64,000 nucleotides of DNA from Cunninghamia lanceolata. Its lineage: Eukaryota > Streptophyta > Pinopsida > Cupressales > Cupressaceae. The notes under the pieces were generated by a model. It made no database searches. It was given only the letters and a program-made list of their open reading frames with translations, and was not told the DNA's origin. The stretch's first letter is position 1. Each line of letters begins with the position of its first letter. The translations under genes and the position numbers were made by a program. The stretch is from NCBI GenBank assembly GCA_027924645.1, contig BSBN01001149.1, forward strand, positions 4,712,001 to 4,776,000, read 5' to 3'. Positions 1-11,322 of the stretch are shown here, one piece after another.

Positions 1-1429
1 TTTCACCGATCGCCAAAAAATTGCAAGTCGGCAGAATTACTCTATAGTCCTTATTCTTTCTGTATGGTCTCTTTCTAGCCGATGTTTTCAATACTGTGTT
101 CCCGTCGTTAGTTTCATCACCCCGATTCACCTTGCTTGTCAATGACTCTTCATACCTAATCACCTTGTCTGGTTCAAATGTATGTGCAAGTGTATCATCT
201 ATCTTTGCTTCACCCTCTGTATATTCTTTCTATGCCTCTCCTAGTCGACTTGTCTCTGCCACTATTTGCTTTGTTACTTCCGGCTGATTATTACCTTCCT
301 CCCCTTTGTCACTCATTACTGGTTCCCTCTTGCCAAGTGGTCGAGTGTTTGTCAATCCATCCAGTGCTTCATTCATCAACAATGTTTCGCTCGGCCCAAT
401 ATTGCCGAGTGTTTCACTACTCGCCCGAGAGCATTTGCCACTTCCTCTTATTGAAATCATATTACACTCCGGTTGGAAGAATTCATAGTCTTCCATCTGC
501 CAGTGGAAGAGCCCACTAAAGGAATTAGTTTCGTCCTCATAACATTCTTGCAGTTTTAATACTCCTTCCTCATCAGGTTCTATTGGCCCTTTGCCAATTG
601 ACTCCCCTCTGTTTGTATCGGAATCTGATGCCAACTCTTCGCTTACAGCCTATGTTCTTAGATCTATGACGATCTTCTTGCCTTTATTCTCTATTGACAA
701 TGTGTTCTTTTTCCAGTTATGGTTGGCCTTGGCGGCTATCAGCCACCCTCGGCCGAGTAATGCATCGTACGACGCATTTTGTGTTGTTATGACTACAAAG
801 TTTAACCGAAAGAGTTGGGTGCCAATCTTCACTTTCTGAGCCATTAGCACTCCCAACGCTTTAATTTCGTGCTGGTCTGCTCCCAGTAACTAGAAATTCT
901 ACGGCCATAATGTAGGTTTTCCCAAGCACCTCCACGTATCTTCTGTCAACACATTCACTCCCGATCCACCGTCGATTATTGTGTTCATCAGGTGACATCC
1001 ACCAATTTCCATGTGTACGACGATTGGATTCTTGCCATTGTTAACTGCCAACAATCTCGGATCGATGACTTGTTCTCCTTCCAGCGGTGGCTCCACTATG
1101 ACATCTTCGTCCTTCGTTTGCCCGTTTGGGTTCCCTTCCATCACCTTCAAGATTGCCATCCTCAGTTGCGGCATGCTATGTAAAAGATCTGCTATCTTGA
1201 CCGATACAGTGGTTTGTAACACCTGATTCACGATACTCTTGTCTAACTCTGGTCGTATGGTAGTTGCTTTTCTGTTCTTCCCTTTCGTTTCCATTGCCAT
1301 CTCTACTTCTTTCCTAGCCTCCCGAAGTCTCTCGTTTTCAGTTCGGGGATCTGGATACATCGCTTTTTTCCATTGTGCTCGGGTGACCGCCAGGATCTCT
1401 TCATCCTTTTCCTTGAAACTGATGAGGTT
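1..1429 (-). pseudogene. Retropepsin and pro-pol linker of element F
   Basis: It continues the gag frame. The aspartic protease active site reads IIDGGSG, with the Asp codon at 971-973, followed by GVNVL; 'DGGSG' is a plant gypsy variant of D(S/T)G. The C-terminal flap-side motif YDALLGRGWL lies downstream. In-frame TAG codons at 899, 890, 650 and 230 are the only breaks. Upstream of the active site is an acidic linker; after the protease an acidic, Glu/Asp-rich linker runs open to the window edge. RT is not reached. The protease would have cleaved the Gag-Pol polyprotein in the particle. Confidence 0.8.
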
Positions 1430-3025
1430 CGCCCCTTTTTGCTTCGGGCAATCTTTTTCTTCGTGATCTCCAAGCCCACACCACATGCATAATGCATTTA
1501 TTGTGTTCTGATTATTGTTCGAGCATTCTCTTGCAAAGTGTCCCCATTTGTTACATTGCCAACACTGTATCATAGGTCGGCCCTTATTGTCGTACTGCAA
1601 TCTGTTTCTGGGGCTATTATTATTAATCCTTCTGTTATTCCGGTACCCTCCCAGGGATGCATTCAGACTATTCTGAGGCTTCGGAGGTGTTGTCGACGGA
1701 GTTGACGATTCTCCTTGTGTAAAGAGCACCTAGGTACTTCTTGCTTTTAGGTTAAATGGGCATTCCTTGATTGAATGTCCCATTACCTGGCATATATCAC
1801 AAAATAACTTTCTTGGACAGTTTGCTTTTATGTGACCTTCCCCGTTGCACTTGGTGCACCATAATTCTCGGCCTTCTTTAGTTGTCTATTTATCAGTCTT
1901 CAGTTCTTTCATCATGCGGATCATATCTCTCCTCAGTGCCTGAATGGTTTTTGACTCGCCTTCACTGCTGTCATCACCCGTACTTTCATCGTCCTCGGTC
2001 CTTCTCTTACTCCGGGAGGATGTTTTGTTCTCACTTTCTATATCCATCGCCCGATTATACGCTTCAACGTACGATGATGGTGGTACGACTTTCATCTTTT
2101 TCCTTAACGACGGGACTAACCCTTCGATGAACCATCTCTTTTTCAGTCCATCAGCTGGCTGGGTTTCTAGTTTTCCGAGTAGTTCTTTGAGCCTCCTATT
2201 GTATGCCCTTACATTTTCATTTTTCCCTTGTCTGGTGTTGTAGATTTCCGCTACAATCTCATTGTCATCTCTTAGAAGTTTAAACTCATTCTCGAAGGCT
2301 TTCCTCAATTCATCCCATGAGGTTTTCTGTGCTGCCTCTAGGTCTATATACCAGTCAATAGCGATACCTCTTAGCATCGCTGGGAACGCTTTTACCCAGT
2401 AGTCTTCATCTTCTTGTCCATTTGCCACCCATATGGTCTCACAAGTTTTGCAGTGCCGAACAGGATCCTCTGACCCGTTCCCCATGAATTTCGGCAACTT
2501 CTGCCTTCCACTCGCTGGTGGAGTCACCATCTTTTTCTCGGGGTACCCTCTCTGTGTCTTTGACCCGATTGGACTAGTTCTACCGTGTCGTTCCAGTGTC
2601 CTCCCGACACTGTCGGCCACGTACGGTTCCTTCCCACGTCCGTTCTCGGCGTCCTCTACACTTCGAGTCACCTCTGGTTCTCTCTGGTTCTCCCTCTGCG
2701 CAGGGGTCTTGGGCTCAGGTCCTTTGATCCTCGGCCTTTCGTTTGAAATGGACAATGCCACAATACGACGTATACTGTCCTCTAGTTCTTCTGTCAGTTT
2801 CTTCCCATTTTCTTTTTCTCTATTTGTTATAGGTGTTCTAAAACTCTGTTCATCAACCCCTTGGTTTACTTCTTCATGTCGTTCATTTTCTTTTTCAATA
2901 ATCTGTTTTAATCTTTTTCTGCGTTCTTCTTGTTCCCTTAGTCTTAGTGATTTTCTCAATATTTCTTCAGGTGTTTCTTGCCCAACTGGTATTTTATTCT
3001 TGTCCTTATTAAGCTGTATGGGCAT
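1430..3025 (-). pseudogene. gag core with four CCHC zinc knuckles (element F)
   Basis: The core matches the plant retrotransposon Gag fold: a WYIDLEAAQKTSWDELRKAF-type segment followed by a YNRRLKELL and WFIEGLVPSLRKKM pattern. After it come four CX2CX4HX4C knuckles: CTKC at 1817-1858, CDIC at 1760-1801, CWQC at 1523-1564 and CMWC at 1448-1489. All four keep every Cys and His. Knuckles package genomic RNA; most plant gypsy Gags carry one. TAG codons at 1886 and 1730 interrupt the frame, with no indel between 3025 and 1430. A basic, Ser/Asn-rich linker separates the second and third knuckles. Confidence 0.85.
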
Positions 3026-3104
3026 TAATTATGCTTACCCGTATCAGTTGTATGGCGTGCAACGGCGATTGGCATCGCGTTTCTCCTCTTGTTTCAGACG
3101 TTCC

Positions 3105-3473
3105 TCATACCTCATGAGTACTTGTTGCCGTCGCAATTCCCTCTCTTTCTTCTCGAAGGTCTTGGAGGGTTATCAGGTTCCTTGCCAGGGGTCGAGGAAT
3201 GCGGTTCAAAAGGTTGTCCACTTCGCTATTGACAGGCAGGTTTTCTGAAATAACCTCCTCTGGAACCTCCCTGCGGATGGATTCGTCTCTCATGTATTGT
3301 CCAACTGATAATAACCACAGTTTTACCAATTCCTGCTTTACTTCATCTTCTCGGCTTCTTGGTTCATTCTCTTCTCTGTCGCTTCCCTCGCGTTCTTCTT
3401 GAATTTCTTGTACTATTTCTTCTACGTGCCTTCTATTTTGTACTTCCTCGTCGATGTGGATCGGTTGCCCCAT
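3105..3473 (-). pseudogene. gag N-terminal segment of element F
   Basis: This 122-residue frame starts at an ATG about 185 bases after the primer site and is very rich in Glu and Arg (for example EEIVQEIQEEREGS), suggesting a charged helical N-terminus. It is in a different frame from the gag core at 3025, so at least one indel separates them near 3030-3105. It is probably the start of the same Gag polyprotein, which forms the virus-like particle. No catalytic motif is expected. Assignment rests on position and composition. Confidence 0.6.
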
Positions 3474-3532
3474 TATGCTGCCATCTTCATCATGTTTTTC
3501 TCGACCCTGGTTACACCCGACAGTTTGCTTGT

Positions 3533-3645
3533 TTCCGACGATGCCACTTGTCCGATGGTTTCCGACGACTTAACTTGTCATCGACAGCCAACTCGTCATC
3601 CGATGCTCTCCGACGACTCAACTTGTCATCGACTTGTCACCCTCG
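3533..3645. repeat. Short tandem repeats in the leader of element F
   Basis: Three degenerate copies of a unit like TCCGACGACTCAACTTGTC, with ATCGAC/CGATG variants, lie between the primer site and gag. They do not look coding. Such leader repeats usually arise by slippage during reverse transcription. Confidence 0.6.
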
Positions 3646-3658
3646 ACCTGTTTTCGAA

Positions 3659-3673
3659 CTGGCAACGGCGCCA
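3659..3673 (-). other. Primer-binding site of element F (tRNA-Asp type)
   Basis: The minus strand reads TGGCGCCGTTGCCAG two bases after the LTR end. Its first 13 bases fit the 3' end of plant tRNA-Asp as used by Athila-type elements; I compared from memory of the family. Confidence 0.75.
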
Positions 3674-3675
3674 AA

Positions 3676-4780
3676 TGTTTACTGGCAATGTGGTATTTCA
3701 TACATAGAGTAAACAAAATTATGTAGTATAGTGCATAACACAGAACATGAAATTATAACAGCATTGTTCCCATTCATTGAATATATCAGTATTACACTAC
3801 AATGTTACAATGCCATTCTACATTGGAATGACGATACATATATAGGTTGTCTAACGGTTGCCAACCATCGCCGACACCGGTCGGGAGTAACTACTCGCCA
3901 ATACCAACTAACCAACATATTTACCGATACAACAACATAACAAATATAATTTCCGTCTAACAATGATTCATCGATGTGCATTAAATTGCTTTCTTGATGA
4001 TTGATTGTTTGTATTGTGTTAATGGATTGATAGTGATATGTGTTGCCGATCATAGGCAAGGATATATATGTATTTCAAATCAATGGCTGCTAGGAGTGAT
4101 CGTTCATGATCCTGTAAGATGATCCCCTCCATATAATCCTTACCGATCCTTAAATACCTTTCAATTGGTTGCCTTATGTGATAAGTCACATCCTTTGGGT
4201 AAGCGCCTCTTGTGTCATAACCGGTGTCTTAGCAAATCCATTGTTTTTCTTTTAATACGATTTCCTTTATTGTCTTTTATGGTTGTTTTGGTCTTCATAC
4301 GATTGCTGCCTTTTTGGGCTTCCTCATCGATCTTTGCACCTAATATGCAATATTAACTATCATCGCTTATCTCATGTAGATGATTTGCTGCCACTCTATG
4401 TGGTCTCCAAGGGATCGTTGATTTTGTATTTAGGCGCTTAGTTAGCAGCTGCCTGGTCTTAGATTCGATTCCTTATGGAACCCTTATATTATATTTAAAT
4501 ATAAATATTATAATATTACAATCATTATTATTATAATCTTTAATTTATAATATTTATTTATATTTAATAATATAATTTAAATAAATATATATATATTATA
4601 TTATATTCGATTAATATTATTCTTAATCAGTTCGATATAGGGATATGACAATACATCATAATTATTAAAAAAATAAGACAAGTCACTTCCATACTTGATT
4701 TGCCCACCAAAAATCCCTAAGTGTGAAAATCATCCTCTGAGGTCTTCTTCTCTGATCACTTTTAAAAAGGGGACATTACA
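3676..4780 (-). repeat. 5' LTR of element F
   Basis: Read on the minus strand it starts TGTAATGTCCCC at 4780 and ends GTAAACA at 3676, directly before the primer-binding site. It has TG...CA ends and is 1105 bp long. Bases 4480-4620 are almost pure A/T. The start matches the 'ggggacattaca' end of the palindrome arm at 6949, so LTR ends of this type recur in this genome. The partner LTR is outside the window, so the outer boundary rests on the terminal motif alone. Confidence 0.72.
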
Positions 4781-5426
4781 GGATTCTCAAACACAACTCC
4801 AATGCTATTGCCAAGCCCATTCCAATGGTTTGCAATAATACCAAGTCATGTTATGGTTTATGGCGTTGTCGAAAACCCTCTAGAGATCTGCAATACTTCC
4901 AAGATCATGAATCCATACCCACTAGATACCACACATACATCTCCACTGGTGCAAGGAAATTTGAGCAAATCAGATCTGGGACATCCAAGTGTGCATGAAA
5001 CCATATGGAGTCTTCATCATTGGTTTGTAAGGTTCTAGACACCTACAAAGCAAACCACTAAGGTCCACTCACAAAACATGGTATCACCGAGTGCTAATAG
5101 TGTTGTTGTCTTCATCCTTAGAGGAGCAAAGTCCACCATATGACTCAAGGAGTTCCTCTCACAGGATTGAGGGATAGCACCCGAATGGAGTGCAAGTGAG
5201 CCAAATTCAACCGTTACTTTTGTCACAGCTCAGCCTAACCCTCAAAGGGTGAAGAGTCACATGTTGAAGAACAACCGTTTCATCTTCCATCTTCCATAAT
5301 GCTTCCTTAGCCTTCATGGCTTTGTAACATTATATATATATATATATATAGCCATACCCTCCCTTAAGAGCATGGCAAGCACAAATTAATAATGTTTTTT
5401 ATTCAAGTTCTATTAACTTTCATATG
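4781..5426. other. Unassigned DNA between element F and the palindrome
   Basis: I recognise no coding domain, LTR end or RNA gene here; the small ORFs have no family motif. It may be the older insertion site of F and the palindrome. It includes a TA microsatellite. Confidence 0.5.
5331..5350. repeat. (TA)10 microsatellite
   Basis: Perfect TA dinucleotide run read directly from the sequence. Confidence 0.95.
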
Positions 5427-5431
5427 TGTCA

Positions 5432-6949
5432 TGTAATGTACCCTTCCTAATGTAATATACACCCTTGTTTGTGGTCTTTTCTGATGCCAATTTTTTGTTT
5501 TGTTTGCTGCTGTTTGGTTTTTGTCTGTTTTCTCATTCAATCATATTGCAATAGAATTAACAATGAACAATGTGTCATGCAACAACACCCATATAATGGA
5601 AATAGTACAAAGAGATTAAACTAACAATACCCAGTTAATAAAATATCAATTGCATTACTTTTAACACATACCCATTTTTAGATTTTCTGTGTTCAGGACT
5701 GTACATGCAAAAATCAGAAATCTGAAGCTACGAATTGACCCCCAGCTTCACCGAACTGTCTTCCTCCTATCAGCAATTGATGGACAGCAAATGAAGGGTA
5801 TCCAGTGATCAAAATAGACACAAATTAATGCACAAAGACCAAGCATTTCCAGCCTAGAAGTTTCATGCCTGCCAAAGGAAGATGTCCGGCCTGCTATGAA
5901 GGACACACCAGCAGCTATCACTCACTCCATGCATGAAATTCTGCCCCCAAACAATCTTAACCCTATTTGCAAGCTGTCACTAAACTCCATGCCAAAAATA
6001 AGAGAGAAATATGCTGCAAAAAACCCTCAGAACCAGCAACAAAGGAGGTACGGCCTCCTCTAAAAGGGTACGGCCAGCATAAGGAAAATATAACAGCTGC
6101 AACCTTTGTCCAAACTCCTTTGCCAACTCTGAAATTGTTCATCAACTCCTTCTCATGAAATCTGCAGATAAAACTCTGTGTAAAAACCCCATAAAATCTA
6201 CCGTTTGAAGACCAAGTGTGATTCCTGTATGAAATCACCAGCAACCTCCCAAATTGTATCTCTCAACAACGTAGGAAGTGTAGTTTGCAAAGATTTTCGT
6301 CTTCACAAACCCTAGAAGGAAAACCAGCTCCTCCAGCATGAACAAAGCTCAAAGAAAATAATATGCATGAGAGTCCTTCAAATGAGCTCTCTTTTCCCTT
6401 TTATTTCCTCTCTTTCAACGCCCAAGATGGAGTAAAAAATATTATTTTATTAAATTTAATAACCCCTTATAACTCCCATGAGTTGAGCGTTCAACTTCTC
6501 CTAGTATAATCAAATGATAAATAACACTTATGTCCCCTTAGTTACTTTTGAAATAAAGTAACTCTATAATATTTAAATATCATAAGTTAAATATTTAATT
6601 TAACTTTGATATTTTTGATATTTAAAATAATATTCTTTAGTCACTTCAAATATCGAGAAACTAATACAAGTCGCTCCCACCGATGTCATAAGAATAGAAA
6701 TACCGACAACAGGCTCCATCAATGACCACACCTGACTTACTAAAAATAGTAAGTCCTACGTCCAATGACACTCCGGAAAGAGAAGATTTGCTCATGGCTA
6801 TTGTCGGAACTCAACCAAACCTCCAATACATGTCACAACTGCTGGTAACCTCCACCAAAGTTCCCTATTCATCAACATTAGCCTACAGGAACCATTGAAT
6901 AGGCTAACTGATGTCAACCTGTTGAACTAGCTAGGAAGGGGACATTACA
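5432..6949 (+). repeat. Left arm of palindrome (LTR-like, plus orientation)
   Basis: It begins TGTAATGTACCC, with a second similar start TGTAATATACACCC at 5451, and ends GGGGACATTACA, the same end as the LTR of element F. It contains 'attagcctacaggaa' at 6877-6891, also found near the end of the right LTR of element B (38520-38534), so the LTR tails are related. No coding potential was recognised. Confidence 0.65.
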
Positions 6950-8437
6950 CCTAACCGGTCTAGCCAGTTGGCTCAGTTAGCCTATTCAATGGTTCTCGTA
7001 GGCTAATGTTTTGTGGTTAGGGAACTTTGGTGGTGGTCTTTCCAACAGTTGTGACAGTATCTGATGTTCAGTTGAGTTGCAACAATTGCCTTGAGCATAG
7101 TGCCCTTTTCTGGAGTGTTTTTAGGCGAGATCTCTAGGACTTACTATTTTTAGTAAGTCGGGTTGGGTCACCGATGGAGCCTATTGTCAGTATTTCCATT
7201 CTTAGAAGTATCAATGGGAGTGATTCATATTGGTCTTTCGATATTTGATATGATCTAGGGCATTATTTTAAATAAAGTAAAAGTATTAAAGTTAAATTAA
7301 ATATTTGACTTACATTGTTTAATGTTATAAAGTTACTTTATAAAAAGATAACTAAGGGAGATAAGTGTTAATAAAACCTTTATTTGAGGGTGTTAGGAAA
7401 AGTTGGGCACCCAACTCATGGGAAACATAAGGGGTTACTTTTGCATTAATAAAATAAGATTAAAAAACTCCAACTTGTGCATGGGAAATAAAGGGAAGAT
7501 TAAAAGTAAAAGATGGAGCTCATTTTGATTTCACGTGCACTGATATTTGGATATTGTTCTCATTGGAGGAGCTGGTTTCTTCCTAGGGTTTGTGAGGACG
7601 AAAACCCTTGTAGACTACACCTTCTACGTTGTTGGAAGATACAATCTGGAAGGTTTTGTGGGTGATTTCACATAGGAATCACGTTGGAACTTCAATGGCA
7701 GATTTTAGGGTTTTGCATTGAATTTTTTCTATTGCAAATTTTATAAGAAATATTGAATGGTAGATTTCAGAGTGGAATGAGTAGTTTCATTTGAGTTTTA
7801 AAGTTGTTGTGATCCCCCTATGCTGGCCGTACCATCTTGTGAGGAGATCATACCTTTTATGCAGCTGGTGGAGTGTTCATTTTGAGTAATACCTCTTCAT
7901 TCTTGGTGCGGAGTGTATGGAATCAGGTTGCAGATGTTTATGGACTGTTGGTGAGCAGAGTTTTTGAGGGTTTTAAATGTATTTGCTGCTGCTACACTTC
8001 CCTGTACAGGCCGTACAGTTTCCTACACCAAGCGTGGGCTTTCTAGGCAAAAACGCCTAGCTTCTTGGGCAGTTTGTGTGTCTATTGTGAGTTGTTGGTA
8101 CTTTGTAATTGATGTCGATTATTTGCTGATTGGAAAATGGATGATATTGGGAAGCAATTTGTAGCTCCAGATTTCCGATTTTTACATGTACAGACCTGCA
8201 GCTTATGAATCTGAAAATGGGTATGTTTCAGAATTAATGTTATTGCTATTTTATCAACTGGGTATTGATAGTTTTAGCTATTTGTGCTCTTTCCAATATA
8301 TGGGTATTGTTGAATGTCGCATTGTTCATTGCTAAACCATTGCAAATAAGATTGAATGTGAAAACAAACAAAACAGCAGCATCAAAACAAAAAAAAAATT
8401 GGCATCAATAAAAACGAAAACAAGGGTGGATATTACA
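6950..8437 (-). repeat. Right arm of palindrome (LTR-like, minus orientation)
   Basis: On the minus strand it begins TGTAATATCCACCC at 8437 and runs to the centre. It lacks about the last 12 bases (GGGGACATTACA) seen on the left arm, so the junction is slightly asymmetric. No coding region is visible; the small ORF near 7964 has no family motif. Confidence 0.65.
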
Positions 8438-8597
8438 TGTCACTCTCTGAATGTTTATGTATCATTGTTTAGTATTGCTTCCATACATAATACATCTAGA
8501 TTCTAACAATTTTGTGTGCTGTCCCCCAGATATCTCCTAGGATCAGGATCAAAAAATGATGTGCCTAACTTGTCAATAATATCAATGTCAACTGGCT

Positions 8598-9065
8598 ACA
8601 CACAAGAAGCATATTGACAGCTTCCCTACATATCCCAACTCCAATAAAGACCATATAAAAGTCACCATGGAACTTGAGGAGTATGGTTATCCAACATTTC
8701 TTTTTGTGCTTATTAAAAGAAGTGATTGTTCACTAGCTCAGTAAGTATATAGGAAAAAAATTCATACTAACCTTTACTTGCAAGCTAACTCCCACCATCA
8801 CTCTTCACAAAAGACTAAAATCCTAGACACTCTTAGATGTAAAACATCTTGAGTTGGATAAGTCTTCTCTCCACAATTTTCTCAAGAGAAATGGCTATAG
8901 AAAAAGCTATCAGATCACTCATGTAAAATGTCTCTCTTCTAGATATCACATTATATGCATCTACTCCATTCCTAGCAATTTCTTTGAAAAAAACTTCAAA
9001 CATTTCTAAGGTTGTACAAAAGCTAAAGCAAAAGAGTAGATCTTCGTCTTTTCAAACAGTAAGCA
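8598..9065 (+). pseudogene. Penelope-like retroelement reverse transcriptase fragment
   Basis: Frame 8598-8849 gives a stretch like the end of Penelope-like RTs: IKVTMELEEYGYPTFLFVLI (family pattern 'FTMELEE...PFLDVLV'), then SLAQ, an in-frame TAA at 8742, then VYRKKIHTNLYLQANSHHH, matching the family hallmark VYRKPTHT-LYL-ANSHHH. After a frame change, FLKRNGYRKSYQI near 8872-8910 fits the following 'FLKNGYS' segment. The catalytic YVDD region and the C-terminal GIY-YIG endonuclease were not found, so it is a truncated relic. Penelope-like elements are chiefly animal elements, but have been described in conifers as an ancient transfer from arthropods. I matched motifs by eye. Confidence 0.78.
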
Positions 9066-9854
9066 TATCTCTTCCTTAAGTTAATCACAATGAACAACAA
9101 AGTGCTAGGAAATTGCCATGACCAAACTTTTAAGTCACCAACAACATAGGATCTTGTATTTAATGTCCACTAAAGTAAGAAAACTAGAGCCTCAACCAAT
9201 CAGTATTAGAATACTATAAAATAGACCAGAATTTATTGAACAATCAACATCAACATAAAAAGATCAAAAGGCAAACCTAAGGCCATATGAGAGATAAGGA
9301 AAGAATGAAATAGTAAAGATTCAGTTAAATTTTCAATAAACATGCAAGATAACACCCAACTTCAATGCACATTTAAACAGGTAGATAGAAATATGGCAAC
9401 AAATATGTGTACATTGACTTCCAAATAAAATACATTGGAATGTACATTTTGACCTACCAACGTCAATGTTTTTCAATCAGCCCCCATCATCCACTCTAAT
9501 ACCACCTACAATGTGAAAGATTAGTTAGACTCATTGTGACACATCTAGTTTACATACCTAAAAAAATGTGTTTAAACATCTCGCCCACATTAAATATGGC
9601 AAACTCTTGAAAAAACAGTTTTTATCTACATATTACAGTTACAATATTCAAAAACCCTAGTGAACTATTGTTGATGGTTATCTGCAAACAAGCAAAGCTC
9701 TATATTAACATCTATTCACATGATACAGGAATTAAAGTTCTGAAATAACATTGAGTTTTTTTCTTATAATGCAAAATAACTATAAGACTAAAAATGTAGC
9801 CATAAACCCCGTTCAAGGGTTAATGGGTGATAGAATTAGTACGGCTGAATTCAG
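9066..9854. other. Unassigned A/T-rich DNA
   Basis: I see no domain, LTR end or RNA gene here. It could include eroded Penelope-like or LINE sequence, but nothing supports that directly. Confidence 0.4.
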
Positions 9855-10100
9855 GTGACAGGAACCAAGAAGTGCAGTAAAACTGAATTTTGATAGTGTC
9901 TCCAAAGGTAATCCAGGTCTAGTTGGAACAAGTTATGACTTAAGAAACAATCAAGAAGACTTTGTGCTTGGAGCCTTGGAGGATCTAAGTACTTGGGTGT
10001 GAAAACCAATAACAATGCGGAGTAGGAAGCATCACTTGAAGGTATGAAAGCTACTTATAGGGTAAGATATAGAGATGTGGAGATAGAAGGTGATTCTCTT
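9855..10100 (+). pseudogene. RNase H-like domain relic
   Basis: The first part reads AVKLNFDSVSKGNPGLVGTS, matching the plant RNase H pattern KLNFDGASKGNPGPAG with the first catalytic Asp present. After a frame change, TNNNAE, a TAG, EASLEGMKA and VEIEGDS match TNNxAEYEALLEGL and VEGDS, covering the catalytic Glu and second Asp. This form occurs at the 3' end of plant LINEs and in stand-alone RNase H-like genes. With a frameshift and stops it is dead. No LINE RT is visible next to it, so its parent is uncertain. Confidence 0.68.
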
Positions 10101-11084
10101 GCTCCTTTCTTGAACCATTCCTAAGAAAATCAATCCACATATTAAGAAGACAAAAGATTAATAACATTTTTTTGGAGACTTCATGATTCTTAAGTTGTTT
10201 CTTGCCTATTTTACACATTGTGAGTTATAAATAGCACCATGTGACCCAGATAAAGTTATCACACAAAATAGTCCAACATATCTGAATATAAAAATCAGTT
10301 CATCTTGCCACATTTATTTTTTACTCAGATACGATATGGATCCTCACATACATCACTTTTCTAACATATCTGCAAAAAAAATATTGGCATTTGGACTTCA
10401 TTAAAATTTGGTTTTAGAGATACCACACAGTTTGCAATGTCTTTTAAACAACTGCTATATCACCAAGTATTTCCATTATTATATTCTACCATTTGATATA
10501 TTCTATCTATTCCAGGAGGGCAGTATTTTCTGAGCCTTTTTTTCATAGAAAAAGGATGATTGAAAGTTTGAAACATGCTCCATGTGGGCTGCACCGCATA
10601 AATGGAATTATTCACATTCTCTCCAGCTAAGCTGCCAAGCCAGGGTGCGTTCTATTCTGCAAAAAAAATGCCTGGGACTTGAACGCAATTTTCATTCCTT
10701 TGCCACAAGTCACAAGATTCAATTCTTGTAGGGTGCCAACACCACCAGCACATCACATGTTATCAGAATTACTAAGTCTTTTGCTTTCACATATGCAAAG
10801 AATAAAACTCTAGCTGAAATTATGAGCAAATAATCATTGAGTTGCCCTAATTGAAAGGTGTAATGGAAAATGAATCTTGATTAGGCTACCTCTAGTTATA
10901 ACCTATTTCACGGGTGACATATTCATGGCACTGCCCTGTATTTTGTTAATTGTCTTTAAAGAATAACTGTAAATACACTGTCAATTCAATTATTCCCTAA
11001 AAGATGATCTTCACAAAGTTGCTAAGCATTTGTCAGTGTTCTTATTTCCATTGCCGATTGACAGTCTCCTCTTGTGCTTTATCA
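10101..11084. other. Unassigned DNA
   Basis: No recognisable gene or repeat boundary. A tRNA B-box-like string occurs on the minus strand near 10675-10690 without a convincing partner A box. Confidence 0.4.
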
Positions 11085-11096
11085 CAGCTACATTGT

Positions 11097-11322
11097 TGGC
11101 ATAGTTTATATTTTTTCATATTTAAAGAATTGCTATGGCAATGATCCAAGTTCAAGCCCCTGTTCTCCGATAGCCATCATAATGCCCCCCAAGGCCAGTT
11201 GCAAGTCCCAGACAAATTTCAACAGAACAGAGATTGCAAGACAAAGTTTCCAAGTCAGATGGTATTTTAAGCTTGAAAATGCACTTTAGAGGGGGTGTGA
11301 ATGCTTACCGAGCAAAAAAAAA
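11097..11322 (+). repeat. Possible SINE (tRNA-like A and B boxes, A-rich tail)
   Basis: TGGCATAGTTTA at 11097-11108 resembles a pol III A box and AGTTCAAGCCC at 11149-11159 a B box, about 52 bases apart. The segment ends in a 10-base A run at 11313-11322. I could not find a clear target duplication or a second copy in the window, so this is tentative. Confidence 0.3.

Larger units (their letters stand above)
1..4780 (-). mobile_element. Element F: Ty3/gypsy LTR retrotransposon, left-truncated by the window edge
   Basis: On the minus strand this reads 5' LTR (4780 to 3676), primer-binding site, repetitive leader, gag with four zinc knuckles, retropepsin and the start of a linker towards pol. 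RT, RNase H, integrase and the 3' LTR must lie left of base 1. Order and motifs place it in Ty3/gypsy. The tRNA-Asp-type primer site is seen in Athila/Tat/Ogre relatives, but without the RT I do not assign a clade. One minus-strand frame runs from 3025 to base 1, interrupted only by six TAG codons. Confidence 0.88.
5432..8437. mobile_element. 3 kb palindrome of two tail-to-tail LTR-like arms with a shared 5-bp duplication
   Basis: The left arm (5432-6949) and right arm (6950-8437) are reverse complements over almost their whole length, at very roughly 75-80% identity by eye, with no spacer. Matching segments include the paired 'gacttactaaaaatagtaag' blocks near 6733 and 7138, and 'tgccaattttttgttttgtt' near 5487 against its complement near 8390. 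Outer ends are TGTAAT and ATTACA. TGTCA lies immediately outside both ends (5427-5431 and 8438-8442), as expected for integrase-made 5-bp target duplications. No ORF is recognisable. It may be an integrated inverted LTR dimer, a foldback element, or two insertions that met. Confidence 0.75.

Noticed and set aside
2433..3248. 271-codon plus-strand ORF opposite gag of element F
   Set aside because: It is the antisense shadow of the minus-strand gag frame; composition is Ser/Phe/Leu-rich as expected for a reverse shadow.
10670..10735. Minus-strand tRNA-like B box (GTTCAAGTCCC) suggesting a tRNA or SINE
   Set aside because: No A box at suitable spacing and no cloverleaf seen.
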